From the NCBI GenBank assembly GCA_036378735.1, contig DASUVX010000032.1, forward strand, positions 1 to 42,714: a stretch of DNA of 42,714 bases. The letters are read 5' to 3'. Made by a program: the position numbers and the translations under genes. Position 1 is the stretch's first letter; every line of letters starts with the position of its first letter. The notes under the pieces are model-generated. The model searched no databases. It was not told where the DNA came from and saw only the letters and a list, made by a program, of their open reading frames with translations. Source of the stretch: GCA-003244245 sp036378735 (GTDB taxonomy: Bacteria; Actinomycetota; Actinomycetes; Mycobacteriales; Pseudonocardiaceae). This document shows, piece by piece, positions 33,113 through 41,327 of this stretch.

Positions 33113-33601
33113 TCAGTGACTTCGACGTCGTGATCGTCGGCGGCGGCTCGGCCGGGGCCGTGCTCGCCCACCGGCTCAGCCAGGACGCAATCTGCCGGGT
33201 GCTGCTGCCAGAGGCCGGCGAAGCCTACCGGCCCAACCTTGTACCCGCCGGACCTCGCCGACGCCGATGCCACCGGTGGCCTCGACGTCCACGACTAGGG
33301 CTACTCCGGCGCCACCGGCCTGGCCAACCGCTCGATTAGAGCCCTGCTCGGCAAGGTACCCGGCGGCTGCTCGGCCGTGAATGCAGCCGTCGCGATCCGG
33401 GCACGCGCCGCCGACTTCGCCAAGTGGATACGCCGAGGCATCGACGGTTGGACTGTCGTCGATTCCGTCGGCTCGGTCAAAGGCGTCGCCGGGCTGCGGG
33501 TCGTGGACGCCTCGATCATTCCCAAGGTTCCCTCGTCCACCACCAATGTCACCGTCATCATGCTGGCCGAGCGCATCTTTCAGCGCATCTACGCAGGCTG
33601 A
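33109..33601 (+). pseudogene. GMC oxidoreductase with core deleted
   Basis: The start reads FDVVIVGGGSAGAVLAHRLS, the FAD-binding motif of glucose-methanol-choline oxidoreductases. Frame breaks and a TAG near 33295-33297 follow, then LGKVPGGCSAVNAAVAIRAR and, abruptly, the C-terminal GMC signature (GVAGLRVVDASIIPKVPSST followed by NVTVIMLAERI) to TGA 33599-33601. About 350-400 residues of the substrate and catalytic domain are absent. It was coupled to the isochorismatase gene. Confidence 0.75.
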
Positions 33602-33615
33602 ACCAGGAGAGTGCC

Positions 33616-33918
33616 GTGACCTTCACAGTGGACCTCCACCACCACGTCCTGCCCAACTTCTTCTGGCAGGCCACCAACGAGGCCGACCATCCAGCAGGCG
33701 GCATCGCACCACCGCCCCGGTCCCTGCACGGCGCACTGTCCTTCATGGACGATGCAGAGATCGACGTGGCCGTCACCTCGATCAGCACCCCCGGTGTGCA
33801 CACCGGCGACGATGCGGCGGCCCGCGCACTGGCCCGGCGCTGCAACGAACCGTCCGCCGAGCTGGACCGCGACCGCCCCGACCGGTTCACAGTCGCGGAT
33901 CACAAAAGCGAGCAGTAA
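33616..33918 (+). pseudogene. Amidohydrolase (ACMSD-like) N-terminal fragment
   Basis: From GTG 33616, with AGGAG just upstream, the frame reads VTFTVDLHHHVLPNFFWQAT with the metal-binding HHH near residue 8, SFMDDAEIDVAVTSISTPGV, and ALARRCNEPSAELDRDRPDR. It then loses the family pattern and stops after 100 residues. Amidohydrolase_2 enzymes need about 300 residues with further metal ligands, so this is the first third of such a gene. It is the third gene of the decayed isochorismatase-GMC-amidohydrolase cluster. Confidence 0.7.
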
Positions 33919-33936
33919 TTTGTTCGCCGAGGTCCA

Positions 33937-34587
33937 TCAGGTCCCCACGGTGGCTTGTTCGTGGATCCAGGGCTCCGCCAGCGTGGTCCAGATCGCGGCG
34001 TCGCCGGCGCCGCGGGCGAGGCCAAGGCTGTGCGGGCCGTGGGTGAACACGTGTACCGCGTGGGCGACGTTGTTGGCCGCCAGCGCAGCGGCGAGCCGGT
34101 AGGAGTGCTCGGGAGGCACGTAAGGGTCCTCCGCGGTATGCCAGATGAAAAACGGCGGAGAGTGTGGCGTTACCAGGACGTCTAGCGATGTCGCCCGGCG
34201 CAGCTGCGCGCTGGCGTCATCACCGAGAAGGATCAGCCGGGCAGGACGGTAGGTCTCAGTCTCCATCGAGGTGATGGCATACCCCAAGACAATGAACTGC
34301 GCCGTCTCCTTGGGCGCGGCCCCGGGCGCAAGGGCGGCCAGCCCAGCCAGGTGCCCGCCCGCGGAGAACCCCATGAGCCCGATGCGCTGGGCGCCTTCTG
34401 CCCGGCGCCGGCGGATCTCGGCGCGCAGCGCCTCCAGCGGCACCGGGTGCCGCACGTTGAGCGGGTAACGGAACACGCTCGCGGGCACTCCAATCCCGGT
34501 GAGCCAGCTGGCGACCGGCTCGGCCTCGTGCGGAGTATGCGTGGCGTACCCGCCGCCTGGCAGGACGATCACGTGCGTGCTGGCCAC
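33937..34587 (-). CDS. Alpha/beta hydrolase, acetyl-esterase-like
   Basis: This 216-residue compact hydrolase has the oxyanion-hole motif LPGGGYATHTPHEA at the N-terminus, a nucleophile in LMGFSAGGHL (serine 75), an acid in WHTAEDPYVPPEHS and a histidine in THGPHSLGLA. The pattern matches the BD-FAE/acetylxylan-esterase-like group that hydrolyses small acyl esters. No signal peptide is present. The start is GTG at 34587 behind GAAGGGAAA. It converges with the amidohydrolase fragment. Confidence 0.85.
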   Translation of the reverse strand: MASTHVIVLPGGGYATHTPHEAEPVASWLTGIGVPASVFRYPLNVRHPVPLEALRAEIRRRRAEGAQRIGLMGFSAGGHLAGLAALAPGAAPKETAQFIVLGYAITSMETETYRPARLILLGDDASAQLRRATSLDVLVTPHSPPFFIWHTAEDPYVPPEHSYRLAAALAANNVAHAVHVFTHGPHSLGLARGAGDAAIWTTLAEPWIHEQATVGT

Positions 34588-34756
34588 TTGATTTCCCTTC
34601 CCTCGGTTTCTCCCGCTCCTGGCTGTCCGCTGCGGCGGCCGGGCCTGACGGTGTGGGCCAACGCATCCGGTTTCTGGTGAGCAGGCAGATCACCGGCCGG
34701 ATCCGAGTCACGGCGCCGCGCCCTGCCGCCACGGGCCTCGGTGCTCTACTGGTGAG

Positions 34757-34975
34757 CTAGACGTCGCTGGCATGGGGCAGGATCCTGCAGCGCTTTGGTC
34801 TGCCGCGCTGTTGTGGTCGGGGATGGGGACATGGCGACGGGTCGGGACGATCAGGCCGTCCAAGGCGTGGCGATCACCGATGTAGGAGGCGACGAGCGGG
34901 TTGCCGTTGACGTCGGGCGAGTCGTCCATGCGGCGCTGCTGCTTCTTGAAAACGAGAAAGCTCTGTGAACGCACA
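34757..34975 (-). pseudogene. 3' fragment paralogous to the 38250-39008 gene
   Basis: Minus-strand reading gives DVNGNPLVASYIGDRHALDG followed by LIVPTRRHVPI, closely parallel to VEVNGSTLVGHYTSGYQSFD then GLLVAMRRRVF in the unknown protein of the HxlR operon. A frame change near 34785 leads to ILPHASDV and the TAG at 34757-34759, matching the paralogue's end SITLDIHDV. The 5' two thirds are absent. It suggests a duplicated or rearranged operon once extended here. Confidence 0.6.
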
Positions 34976-35037
34976 CGGTCGCCGACAGGGTGCTAGCGGA
35001 CGATGCCGTCGTTCCGGCCATAACAAAATCGAGCAGG

Positions 35038-35892
35038 TCACTCGTGCTGGCGCGGCTTGGCTAGGAAATCCGTGACGTCCGCGGCGAACTCGGCGTGGTG
35101 CTGGAAGAGGAACCCGTGCGCGGCGTCGGGGTAGATCTTCACGCTGGCATCCGGGATCAGGCCCGCGATGAGGTATGAGTAGCGGGGCGGGATCATCGGG
35201 TCGCTGTCTCCATTCGCCACCAAGACTGGCTGGCGGATGGCGCTGAGCCGCTGCAGCGCGGAGTGATCAGGGATTCCCCACGTGCAGACCGCGTCGTACT
35301 GGGCTTCGCGGGTGGGCCAGGTGGTGGGCGTGTCCCGGTCCTCGGTCCGGGAGTACATGCGCCTAAGTGCTTCCTGTCCCGCTTGCCGGCTGGCCGATGA
35401 CCGGGTGAAGAACACGTCCAGGTACTCCTCGGGGCTGGTTTCTGGCTTGCCCACGGCCCCGATGACCTCAGGGGCCCAGCCGTGGATGCCTGCTGCTCCC
35501 TTGGGGGCTGCGGACGCAAGGATCAGACGGCGAACGAGGGTCGGCCGGATCAGGGCGATCTCCTGTGCGATGAAGCTGCCGATGGAGAACCCGAGGATGT
35601 CGGCTTGGCTGAACCCCATGGCGGTGACGAATGCGATTGCGTCATGTGCCATGTGCTCGATGAGGTGCGGCGTTGTTCCGGTGGAACCGCCGACCCCGGC
35701 GTTGTCGAAGGTGAGGATGCGCCGGGTTGTGGCTAGGTCGTCGATGAGCGCGGGGTCCCAGTTGTCGAGGTTCCCGCGGAAGTGCTGGAGCAGGACGAGC
35801 GGTATCTCGCCCTCACCCGTGTCGCGATAGGCGTAGTCAATGCCGTTGGGGGCCCTAACCAGTTTGTTCGGAAGGCTCGAGTAAGAATCCAT
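35038..35892 (-). CDS. Alpha/beta hydrolase, last gene of the HxlR operon
   Basis: This 284-residue alpha/beta hydrolase has LVLLQHFRGNLDNWDPALID for the oxyanion loop, nucleophile serine 103 in ILGFSIGSFIAQE, an acid in LVANGDSDPMIPP and a histidine in YPDAAHGFLFQH. The triad is complete and the length is typical. The segment NAGVGGSTGTTP resembles esterases and C-C hydrolases of aromatic or terpenoid degradation, but the substrate is unknown. AAAGGAAAG precedes the ATG. It follows the SDR gene by 101 bases. Confidence 0.88.
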   Translation of the reverse strand: MDSYSSLPNKLVRAPNGIDYAYRDTGEGEIPLVLLQHFRGNLDNWDPALIDDLATTRRILTFDNAGVGGSTGTTPHLIEHMAHDAIAFVTAMGFSQADILGFSIGSFIAQEIALIRPTLVRRLILASAAPKGAAGIHGWAPEVIGAVGKPETSPEEYLDVFFTRSSASRQAGQEALRRMYSRTEDRDTPTTWPTREAQYDAVCTWGIPDHSALQRLSAIRQPVLVANGDSDPMIPPRYSYLIAGLIPDASVKIYPDAAHGFLFQHHAEFAADVTDFLAKPRQHE

Positions 35893-35993
35893 TTGGGCTT
35901 TCCTTTCGCTGTGGGTATAGACATTCGCCGGTATGTGTATTGAAGGTAGGCACTATTACGCTCCTTCGGCCACAGGTCCCCGGGGGACGCCGG

Positions 35994-36752
35994 TCAAACT
36001 TGGTTGGCGCCGCCGTCTGCGGTGAGGCTGGAGCCCGTGGTGAAGCTGGCGAGATCACTGGCCAAAAACAGCGCCGCGTTGGCGATTTCGACTGGTTCGC
36101 CAAAACGGCCCAGCGGAATACCGGCGATGCGATCGGCCCGGAACCGCGCAATCGAAACGCCCGGGTTGGTTTGCTCGGCTAGATTATCGCTGCCGGGTGT
36201 GGCCGTGGAGCCCGCCACGACCACATTGACGCGGATCCCACGATCTTTGAGTTCGTTGGCCCAGGTCCTGGCCAAAGATCGAACCGCCGCCTTTGTGGCG
36301 GCATAGATACCGAGCCCTTCTCGGCCACGTTCGGCTGTGATGGATCCGATCAAGATTATCGAGGCATTGTCGTTGAGCAACGGCAGCGCTTTTTGCACCG
36401 TGAACACCACGCCCTTCACGTTGGTCGACAGGAGCGTGTTGAGCTGATCTTCGGTGATTTCACCGATCCGGGCCACGGTGGTCACGCCGGCGTTGGCGAC
36501 GAGAATGTCAAGCCCGCGACCCAACTGGGTCACCGTGGCGTAGAGCCGGTCCAGATCGGCGCTCACCCCAACGTCACTGCGCACACCGTGGGCCTGATCA
36601 CCCAGCTGCGCCAGCGCCGCATCGAGTTGGGCCTGGCGACGCCCGGTGATAAACACCCGGGCCCCTTCCTCGGTGAACCGCTGGGCCGTGGCCAACCCGA
36701 TACCGGATGTGCCGCCGGTGATGACAGCTGTCTTACCGTCCAGCAATCCCAC
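35994..36752 (-). CDS. Short-chain dehydrogenase/reductase
   Basis: This 252-residue classical SDR has the cofactor motif TGGTSGIG at residues 12-19 and TGRRQ after the second strand, suggesting NADP preference. NAG follows in ILVANAGVTT, and the catalytic Ser-Tyr-Lys is IGSITA with IYAATKAAV near residue 151. It ends with SLTADGGANQV. It oxidises or reduces a hydroxyl/keto group of an unknown substrate. Only 15 bases separate it from the upstream NmrA-like gene, so they are cotranscribed. Confidence 0.94.
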   Translation of the reverse strand: MGLLDGKTAVITGGTSGIGLATAQRFTEEGARVFITGRRQAQLDAALAQLGDQAHGVRSDVGVSADLDRLYATVTQLGRGLDILVANAGVTTVARIGEITEDQLNTLLSTNVKGVVFTVQKALPLLNDNASIILIGSITAERGREGLGIYAATKAAVRSLARTWANELKDRGIRVNVVVAGSTATPGSDNLAEQTNPGVSIARFRADRIAGIPLGRFGEPVEIANAALFLASDLASFTTGSSLTADGGANQV

Positions 36753-36767
36753 AGATCCTTCCTTCCG

Positions 36768-37706
36768 CTAGCTGCATTGGTCCGAAGGACACCCGAATAG
36801 GTCACGCCGTTCGCGGACGTAGTCCTCCACTGTTCGTGCGACCCGGCCGGTGATCTTTTCGACGTCTGTGGTGGATCGGTTGTAGCGGTCTTCGCGGTGC
36901 AGTGTGGCCATCGTGGCGATGTGCTGCTGGACATGGTCACTCAGGCCGGCGCGGGCTAGGTGATCGAGCCACTGGTCGTAGGGCACGCGCACCGCGGTGA
37001 TGGTCCGTCCTAGGCCGTGGGAGTACTGGTCGGCGAGTTCGTCGATGTCGAGGGCAGCGGGTCCGGTCAGTTCGTACACCGCACCGAGATGGCGTTGGGG
37101 TGCGAGCAAAACGGCGGCGACCACGTCGGCGACATCGCTGGCGGCGATGGGCGAGGTGCGACCCTGTCCGAACGGCAGCGCCAGTACGCCGTGGTCGCGG
37201 ATCGCTGGAGCCACAAGCAGGGTGAACAACGGGTTGTCGAGGAACACAGTCGGTCTGATGTGCACGGCCGGGATCGCGGCCCAGTCGATGACGTGCTCAG
37301 CCAGCCAGTGCAGGCGCTGCTGGTGGGATTCCTCGGTGCTCATCGCCGTCATCTGCGAGACGGTCATCTGCGACATGTTGACCAGCACCTCGAGTCCAGG
37401 CAGTTCTCGCGCTGCCGCGCACACGATGGTGGTGACCTCCAGATAGGCCGGCGAGACGCTCATGCTGAAAAACATCCGGCTGATGCCGTCGGTGGCGCTG
37501 GCAACATCCACCGGGTCAGTGAGATCGCCGACGACAACCTCGGCGCCCCGCGCACGCAGCGCGTCAGCGCGGGTGTCATCGCGGTGGACCATGGCCCGAA
37601 CTGGCTGTCCATGAGCCAGCAGCCGTTGCACGACGAGCCGGCTGACCCCTCCCACCCCGCCACCGGCCCCGGTGATCAGATACGCCGGTGTGCTGATCAT
37701 CGACAA
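36768..37706 (-). CDS. NmrA-like atypical SDR, NAD(P)-binding protein
   Basis: This 312-residue protein starts with YLITGAGGGVGGVSRLVVQR, the glycine-rich motif of NmrA/quinone-oxidoreductase-2-like atypical SDRs. PVRAMVHRDDTRADALRARG follows, where an arginine binds the NADP phosphate. A conserved IRPTVFLDNPLF and a helical C-terminus complete the fold. Members act as NAD(P)H-dependent quinone reductases or redox sensors. Membership in an operon with an HxlR regulator fits a quinone/electrophile response. It lies ten bases from the DUF302 gene. Confidence 0.88.
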   Translation of the reverse strand: MSMISTPAYLITGAGGGVGGVSRLVVQRLLAHGQPVRAMVHRDDTRADALRARGAEVVVGDLTDPVDVASATDGISRMFFSMSVSPAYLEVTTIVCAAARELPGLEVLVNMSQMTVSQMTAMSTEESHQQRLHWLAEHVIDWAAIPAVHIRPTVFLDNPLFTLLVAPAIRDHGVLALPFGQGRTSPIAASDVADVVAAVLLAPQRHLGAVYELTGPAALDIDELADQYSHGLGRTITAVRVPYDQWLDHLARAGLSDHVQQHIATMATLHREDRYNRSTTDVEKITGRVARTVEDYVRERRDLFGCPSDQCS

Positions 37707-37716
37707 GCCCTAGGTC

Positions 37717-38253
37717 TCATCTGTTCGACTCCGTCGAACTGGTGACTGCCAGTTGGGCGGGTGCCTCGCCGCCGAGCAGGGTGATCAGCTGAGCGAGCAG
37801 GGCGTCGAGCTCACGGCCGACCTCGGCGATCTGCGGGTTGTGGTAGCTGGCGAATAACAGGCTGGGTTGATCGACGGCGAATTGGGTGTCGCCGTCTTCG
37901 TCGGCATACAGCAGGGTCCGCAGTGGTGCGTGCAGCATCACCGAGGGGTCGTGGCGGAACATGCGCTCGGCGATGGTGTGGTTGCCCATCAGATACTGGG
38001 TGACTTTCCAAAGGGACGAGGAGCCGGCCATGACGGCGGTGATGTCGCTGCGGTAGTAGCGCATGAACCCATGCGGGGCGTTGATCTGGGCCAGCTCCAG
38101 CGTGGCTTGCCAGGAGGCCATCTGGAAAAAGCGAGCGGCATCGACCTGCGGGACGAGGGTTTCGTACTGCTCGCGGGCCTGGTCGTATGGCTGGGGTAGC
38201 GCCACGATGAGGCGACGCGACGGATGATCGATGGCGGTGGTGTAGGTGGTCAT
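37717..38253 (-). CDS. DUF302 domain protein
   Basis: This 178-residue soluble protein has a DUF302-like central/C-terminal part (HDPSVMLHAPLRTLLYADED, DTQFAVDQPSLLFASY, then ELDALLAQLITLLGG). DUF302 proteins have no proven general function and occur in redox and heavy-metal contexts. The N-terminal half (RLIVALPQPYDQAREQYETL) is an extension that may bind a ligand. The ATG overlaps the stop of the upstream gene by four bases, indicating coupled translation and possibly a partnership with that product. Confidence 0.8.
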   Translation of the reverse strand: MTTYTTAIDHPSRRLIVALPQPYDQAREQYETLVPQVDAARFFQMASWQATLELAQINAPHGFMRYYRSDITAVMAGSSSLWKVTQYLMGNHTIAERMFRHDPSVMLHAPLRTLLYADEDGDTQFAVDQPSLLFASYHNPQIAEVGRELDALLAQLITLLGGEAPAQLAVTSSTESNR

Positions 38254-39008
38254 GGCGGTGCCTGTCTGTCATCGCGGCGGATCAGCTCGACGTCGTGGAT
38301 GTCGAGGGTGATCGAGGGCAGGTTGAGGTTGACGGTGTTGTCGGGATTGCGGCGAAAGACCCGGCGGCGCATCGCCACCAGCAGGCCGTCGAAGCTCTGG
38401 TAGCCGCTGGTGTAGTGGCCGACCAGGGTGCTGCCGTTGACTTCGACGATGTAGTCCATGCGGCGTTGCATTCCGAGCGCGTCGAAATAGAACACCTGGC
38501 CGGGATTGTGCGTGGCGATCTGGGGTGGAAAGCACACGTGCAGGCATCGCCAGGTCCGGCCGGCCTCATGCCACAGTTGGATTTCGCGGACCCGCACATC
38601 CGGATAGGTGAACAGAAACGGGGTGGTGAAATAATTCCAGCACGCATAACCCAGGAAATAACCCAGGTGCCGGGCGTCCCAGGCGCTGTCGCGCAGCATC
38701 CCCTTAAAGGCAGCGTGGGCGGGTGCGAGGGTTTCGACCGGCTGGCCGTCGAGGGTTTCCATGGTGACGCTGTCGGTGGCGGCGTCGAAGACCATCCGCC
38801 GGTCAGCACGGGTGAACGGGCTGAACACGATGTGCTCGTTGATTGTGTCCACCATGAGGATCTGGTCGAACGTCGTGTCCGGTGACCAGCCTTTCATCGC
38901 CCAGATCGGGCCACCAATGGAAATGTCGAGCCTCAAGCCACCCAGGGTTTTCCACAGTTCCTGGCCACCGGTTGCAGCCAGCGCCAGCTCCAAAAGATCG
39001 TCAGCCAT
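38250..39008 (-). CDS. Uncharacterised beta-rich protein of the HxlR operon
   Basis: This protein of 252 residues has no family I can name with certainty. It alternates beta-strand-like stretches (LRLDISIGGPIWAMKGWSPD, HIVFSPFTRADRRMVFDAAT, RRMDYIVEVNGSTLVGHYTS) and is rich in Trp and Tyr, resembling LolA/lipocalin-like barrels that bind hydrophobic ligands. No signal peptide is seen, so it would be cytosolic. The start at 39008 (ATG GCT GAC GAT) is preferred to codons further upstream. Its C-terminus has a degenerate paralogue at 34757-34975. It is coupled to the DUF302 gene. Confidence 0.75.
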   Translation of the reverse strand: MADDLLELALAATGGQELWKTLGGLRLDISIGGPIWAMKGWSPDTTFDQILMVDTINEHIVFSPFTRADRRMVFDAATDSVTMETLDGQPVETLAPAHAAFKGMLRDSAWDARHLGYFLGYACWNYFTTPFLFTYPDVRVREIQLWHEAGRTWRCLHVCFPPQIATHNPGQVFYFDALGMQRRMDYIVEVNGSTLVGHYTSGYQSFDGLLVAMRRRVFRRNPDNTVNLNLPSITLDIHDVELIRRDDRQAPP

Positions 39009-39089
39009 GGGCCAGGTCCCTGTCCCAGGTCGCCAACAACGGGTGATCTCCCACAACGTCTACGCCCGATGGCGAAGCCGCGGAGTAGC

Positions 39090-39599
39090 TCATTGCGCCT
39101 TCGCCCCAGCCCTTGTCAGGCCGTCAAGGTCGCCAGGGCCGGCTACCGCCCGCACGTCATGTGCACTCAGCCGTTCCCCGCAGCACGAGCAGGTCATAAC
39201 CGCATCCGCAACCTCGCCGCAGCTTGTGTGGACGACCTGCACAGGCGGCCCGTCGGGGGCGGCGTACTTGTCTCCCCACTGGCGCATGGCAATCAGCACT
39301 GGCCACAGGTCGCGGCCCTTGGTGGTGAGGCGGTATTCGTAGCGCGGTGGATGCTCGCTGTAGAGAACTTTCTGCAAGACACCGTGCTCGACCAGGGAAA
39401 CCAGGCGCTGGTTGAGGATGTTGCGGGAGATCCCAAGGCGCTGCTGGAACTCATCGAAACGGGTCACGCCCAAAAACGCGTCGCGCACGATCAGCATCGA
39501 CCACCACTCGCCCACTGCCTCCAGGCACTGGGCCACCGAACAGTGCATGCTGGCGAAGCTCTTGCGCTCCACACCACCCAGACTAGTTAGTTGCATCAT
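39090..39599 (-). CDS. HxlR-family transcriptional regulator
   Basis: This 169-residue winged-helix protein reads MHCSVAQCLEAVGEWWSMLI with RDAFLGVTRFDEFQQRLGIS, the HxlR signature, and LYSEHPPRYEYRLTTKGRDL for the wing. Cysteines at 20 and 25 sit where HxlR/HypR/QorR-type regulators sense electrophiles or oxidants. A C-terminal extension (VHTSCGEV, TCSCCGERL) adds a CxnCxxC set that may bind zinc. ATG at 39599 or 39596 is used; the frame is open to 39896, but that part looks like older unrelated sequence. The operon genes start 81 bases downstream on the same strand, so it may be cotranscribed and autoregulated. Confidence 0.9.
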   Translation of the reverse strand: MMQLTSLGGVERKSFASMHCSVAQCLEAVGEWWSMLIVRDAFLGVTRFDEFQQRLGISRNILNQRLVSLVEHGVLQKVLYSEHPPRYEYRLTTKGRDLWPVLIAMRQWGDKYAAPDGPPVQVVHTSCGEVADAVMTCSCCGERLSAHDVRAVAGPGDLDGLTRAGAKAQ

Positions 39600-40227
39600 A
39601 GAACTCAAGCCTGCTACCCACTCTGGCGATAACCGATCAGGCCCGGTCCGCAACACTGTGGGTGCCGAATAGGTCATCCGTACGAGGTGACCGGGCATAT
39701 CATGGATCAGTTCGTCGATCCGGTCGTGGCATCGGCGGCGCAGGCTAGGCGTGAGGCGGCCATGATCGCGTGGTCGTGGGGGACGAGTTGTCGCGTCGGA
39801 TGGTGCCCAATGAACGATGGGCGCTGTGGCTGAACTAAGCAGGCAGGGACTGATCAACTGGTCGCGCGGCGTTGTCGATGGCCTTGCTGGGCCCATATGC
39901 CACGGTCATCCGCGCTATTGGGCAATGGTGGCTGTGGCGCCTGACCTGGAGCGCGATGCTGATGGTGTGCGGTGGTCCTGCTGGGCGGCACGGTGTGGAT
40001 GGGCACTGCCACCGTGCCTTGCGGCACAGGCCGCCACAGGGACCAGGCTGGGCGAGCGGTTCACACTCGGCAATTGCCCTTATACGGTCATGATCATCGT
40101 GCGTGCGGGTGCGTGACGAACTGCGTGACAATCACCACGTACGACCACGGACTTCGGTGGATCCCAGGGGATGGCTGAACAGGCCACACCTGCGGAAATG
40201 CGCTGGTCAGGGCACTATGGTTATTGC
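39600..40227. other. Gene-free stretch with possible IS5-type remnants
   Basis: Pieces reading GDELSRRMVPNERWALWLN (about 39780-39836) and GLINWSRGVVDGLAG (about 39849-39895), both on the plus strand, resemble the start and a middle motif of IS5-type transposases, but they are very short. GTGACGAACTGCGTGACA at 40113-40130 recurs almost unchanged at 40322-40339, flanking the tRNA fragment. Confidence 0.3.
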
Positions 40228-40269
40228 TTCGGGACGAAGAGGCCGTGGGTTCAAATCCCGCCACCCCGA
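40228..40269 (+). tRNA. tRNA-Pro(CGG) 3'-half remnant, probable attachment-site scar
   Basis: The sequence begins at the anticodon loop TTCGGGA (anticodon CGG). It continues with the anticodon 3' stem CGAAG, variable bases AGGCC, T-arm GTGGG-TTCAAAT-CCCGC with good pairing, acceptor strand CACCCCG and discriminator A at 40269. The encoded CCA is not present (CAGC follows). No D-arm or acceptor 5' strand exists upstream, so it is half a tRNA. A 3' segment from the anticodon loop onward is the usual identity block of actinomycete integrative elements. Near-identical 18-base direct repeats lie on either side at 40113-40130 and 40322-40339. Confidence 0.8.
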
Positions 40270-41327
40270 CAGCAAAACGGCAGGTCAGAGGCTGTGTGCG
40301 ATCGAGTCGTGACGGCCTTGGGTGACGAACTGTGTGACTATGGGATTCTTTTCAGGTGGTGCGTCCCTGCCGTGGGGTCTTCTCGGCGGTTCCCGGTGGT
40401 GGTCGTCTGCCGGTTGCGGCTTCGGGCACCGAGACCAGACCGACGACCGTGACGCCAAGCTGACGATGCTGATTCACCCGGCGAGCTGGAGAAACTGGCA
40501 GGTCGGGGCGCTGAACGTTAATGAGAGCCGGCGTGAGACGACGGCGCTCCCGTGGGGATCCCTCTGTGGCGCGTGCCATTTGCACCTGTGGTCACCGTGG
40601 TCATCGGCTCCGCTAATGCCGGTGATCGAGCGCGCTCTTCGAACTGGTCGAAGCGGCCACGAGGACAGGTCCGACGAACAAGTGAAGGCGACGCTGGGAT
40701 CTTGGCGATAGGTCGGGGCATTAGCACGTCGCCAAGCACCTGTTCGCCTTCGCCAATCGGAGGGTGGCGATGAAGCAGATTGTTAACCCCAGCTGGTGCC
40801 ACCGCTGCCTCATCCTAGAAACGCTGGTCCACGCGGCGCGACTGTCATCGCTCGTCCCTCTGCACTGTGGAAGAGCGATGCCCGCCGGTGTCTGCCGGAC
40901 TCACCGGCTTAGCCACAATGCAAGGCCAACCGCGACGCATGGTTGCCGCTCCTGACCGGCGTTCACCGCGCGCCTAGCGGCAGATGAGTACATTGCAATG
41001 ATGACGTGTGCCCTGTATCGAGCCCAGCCGTGGTTCGGTGCAAGGCGGTAGCGGTCTACCGGGGACATGGCGTGCTCGCTACCTTGGCGGGGAGCCGGAT
41101 CAACCACGGGTTCCAATGAACGAGGTCCACCGTGGTTACGGATCGTCCGATCAGCATTGAGACCGTCTGCTCGGCCTGCTTGGCCACGGCGGGCCGGTTG
41201 GCCTGTGCAGCTTGCTGGTGAGCCACCGGTTTCAGCTTCATGTGTTCGGTTTCACCGAATGACCTGCGCCGCCGTAACTGACGCCCCTCGGGTTCGGGAT
41301 CATGTCCGCAGGCCCGGCCTGAGCCCG
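40270..41327. other. About 1 kb without a supportable gene
   Basis: Several short frames occur but none has family signals. A minus-strand 61-codon frame at 41056-41241 (MKLKPVAHQQAAQANRPAVA) is the most protein-like and may be a small hypothetical gene or the remnant of one. I see no RNA gene or clear repeat. Confidence 0.25.

Noticed and set aside
40228..40269. Functional tRNA-Pro gene
   Set aside because: There is no acceptor 5' strand, D-arm or anticodon 5' stem upstream, and CCA is not encoded.
19614..40269. The two tRNA-Pro halves as attL and attR of one 20.7-kb element
   Set aside because: They derive from different tRNA-Pro isoacceptors, lie on opposite strands and differ in sequence. 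No tyrosine integrase lies between them.
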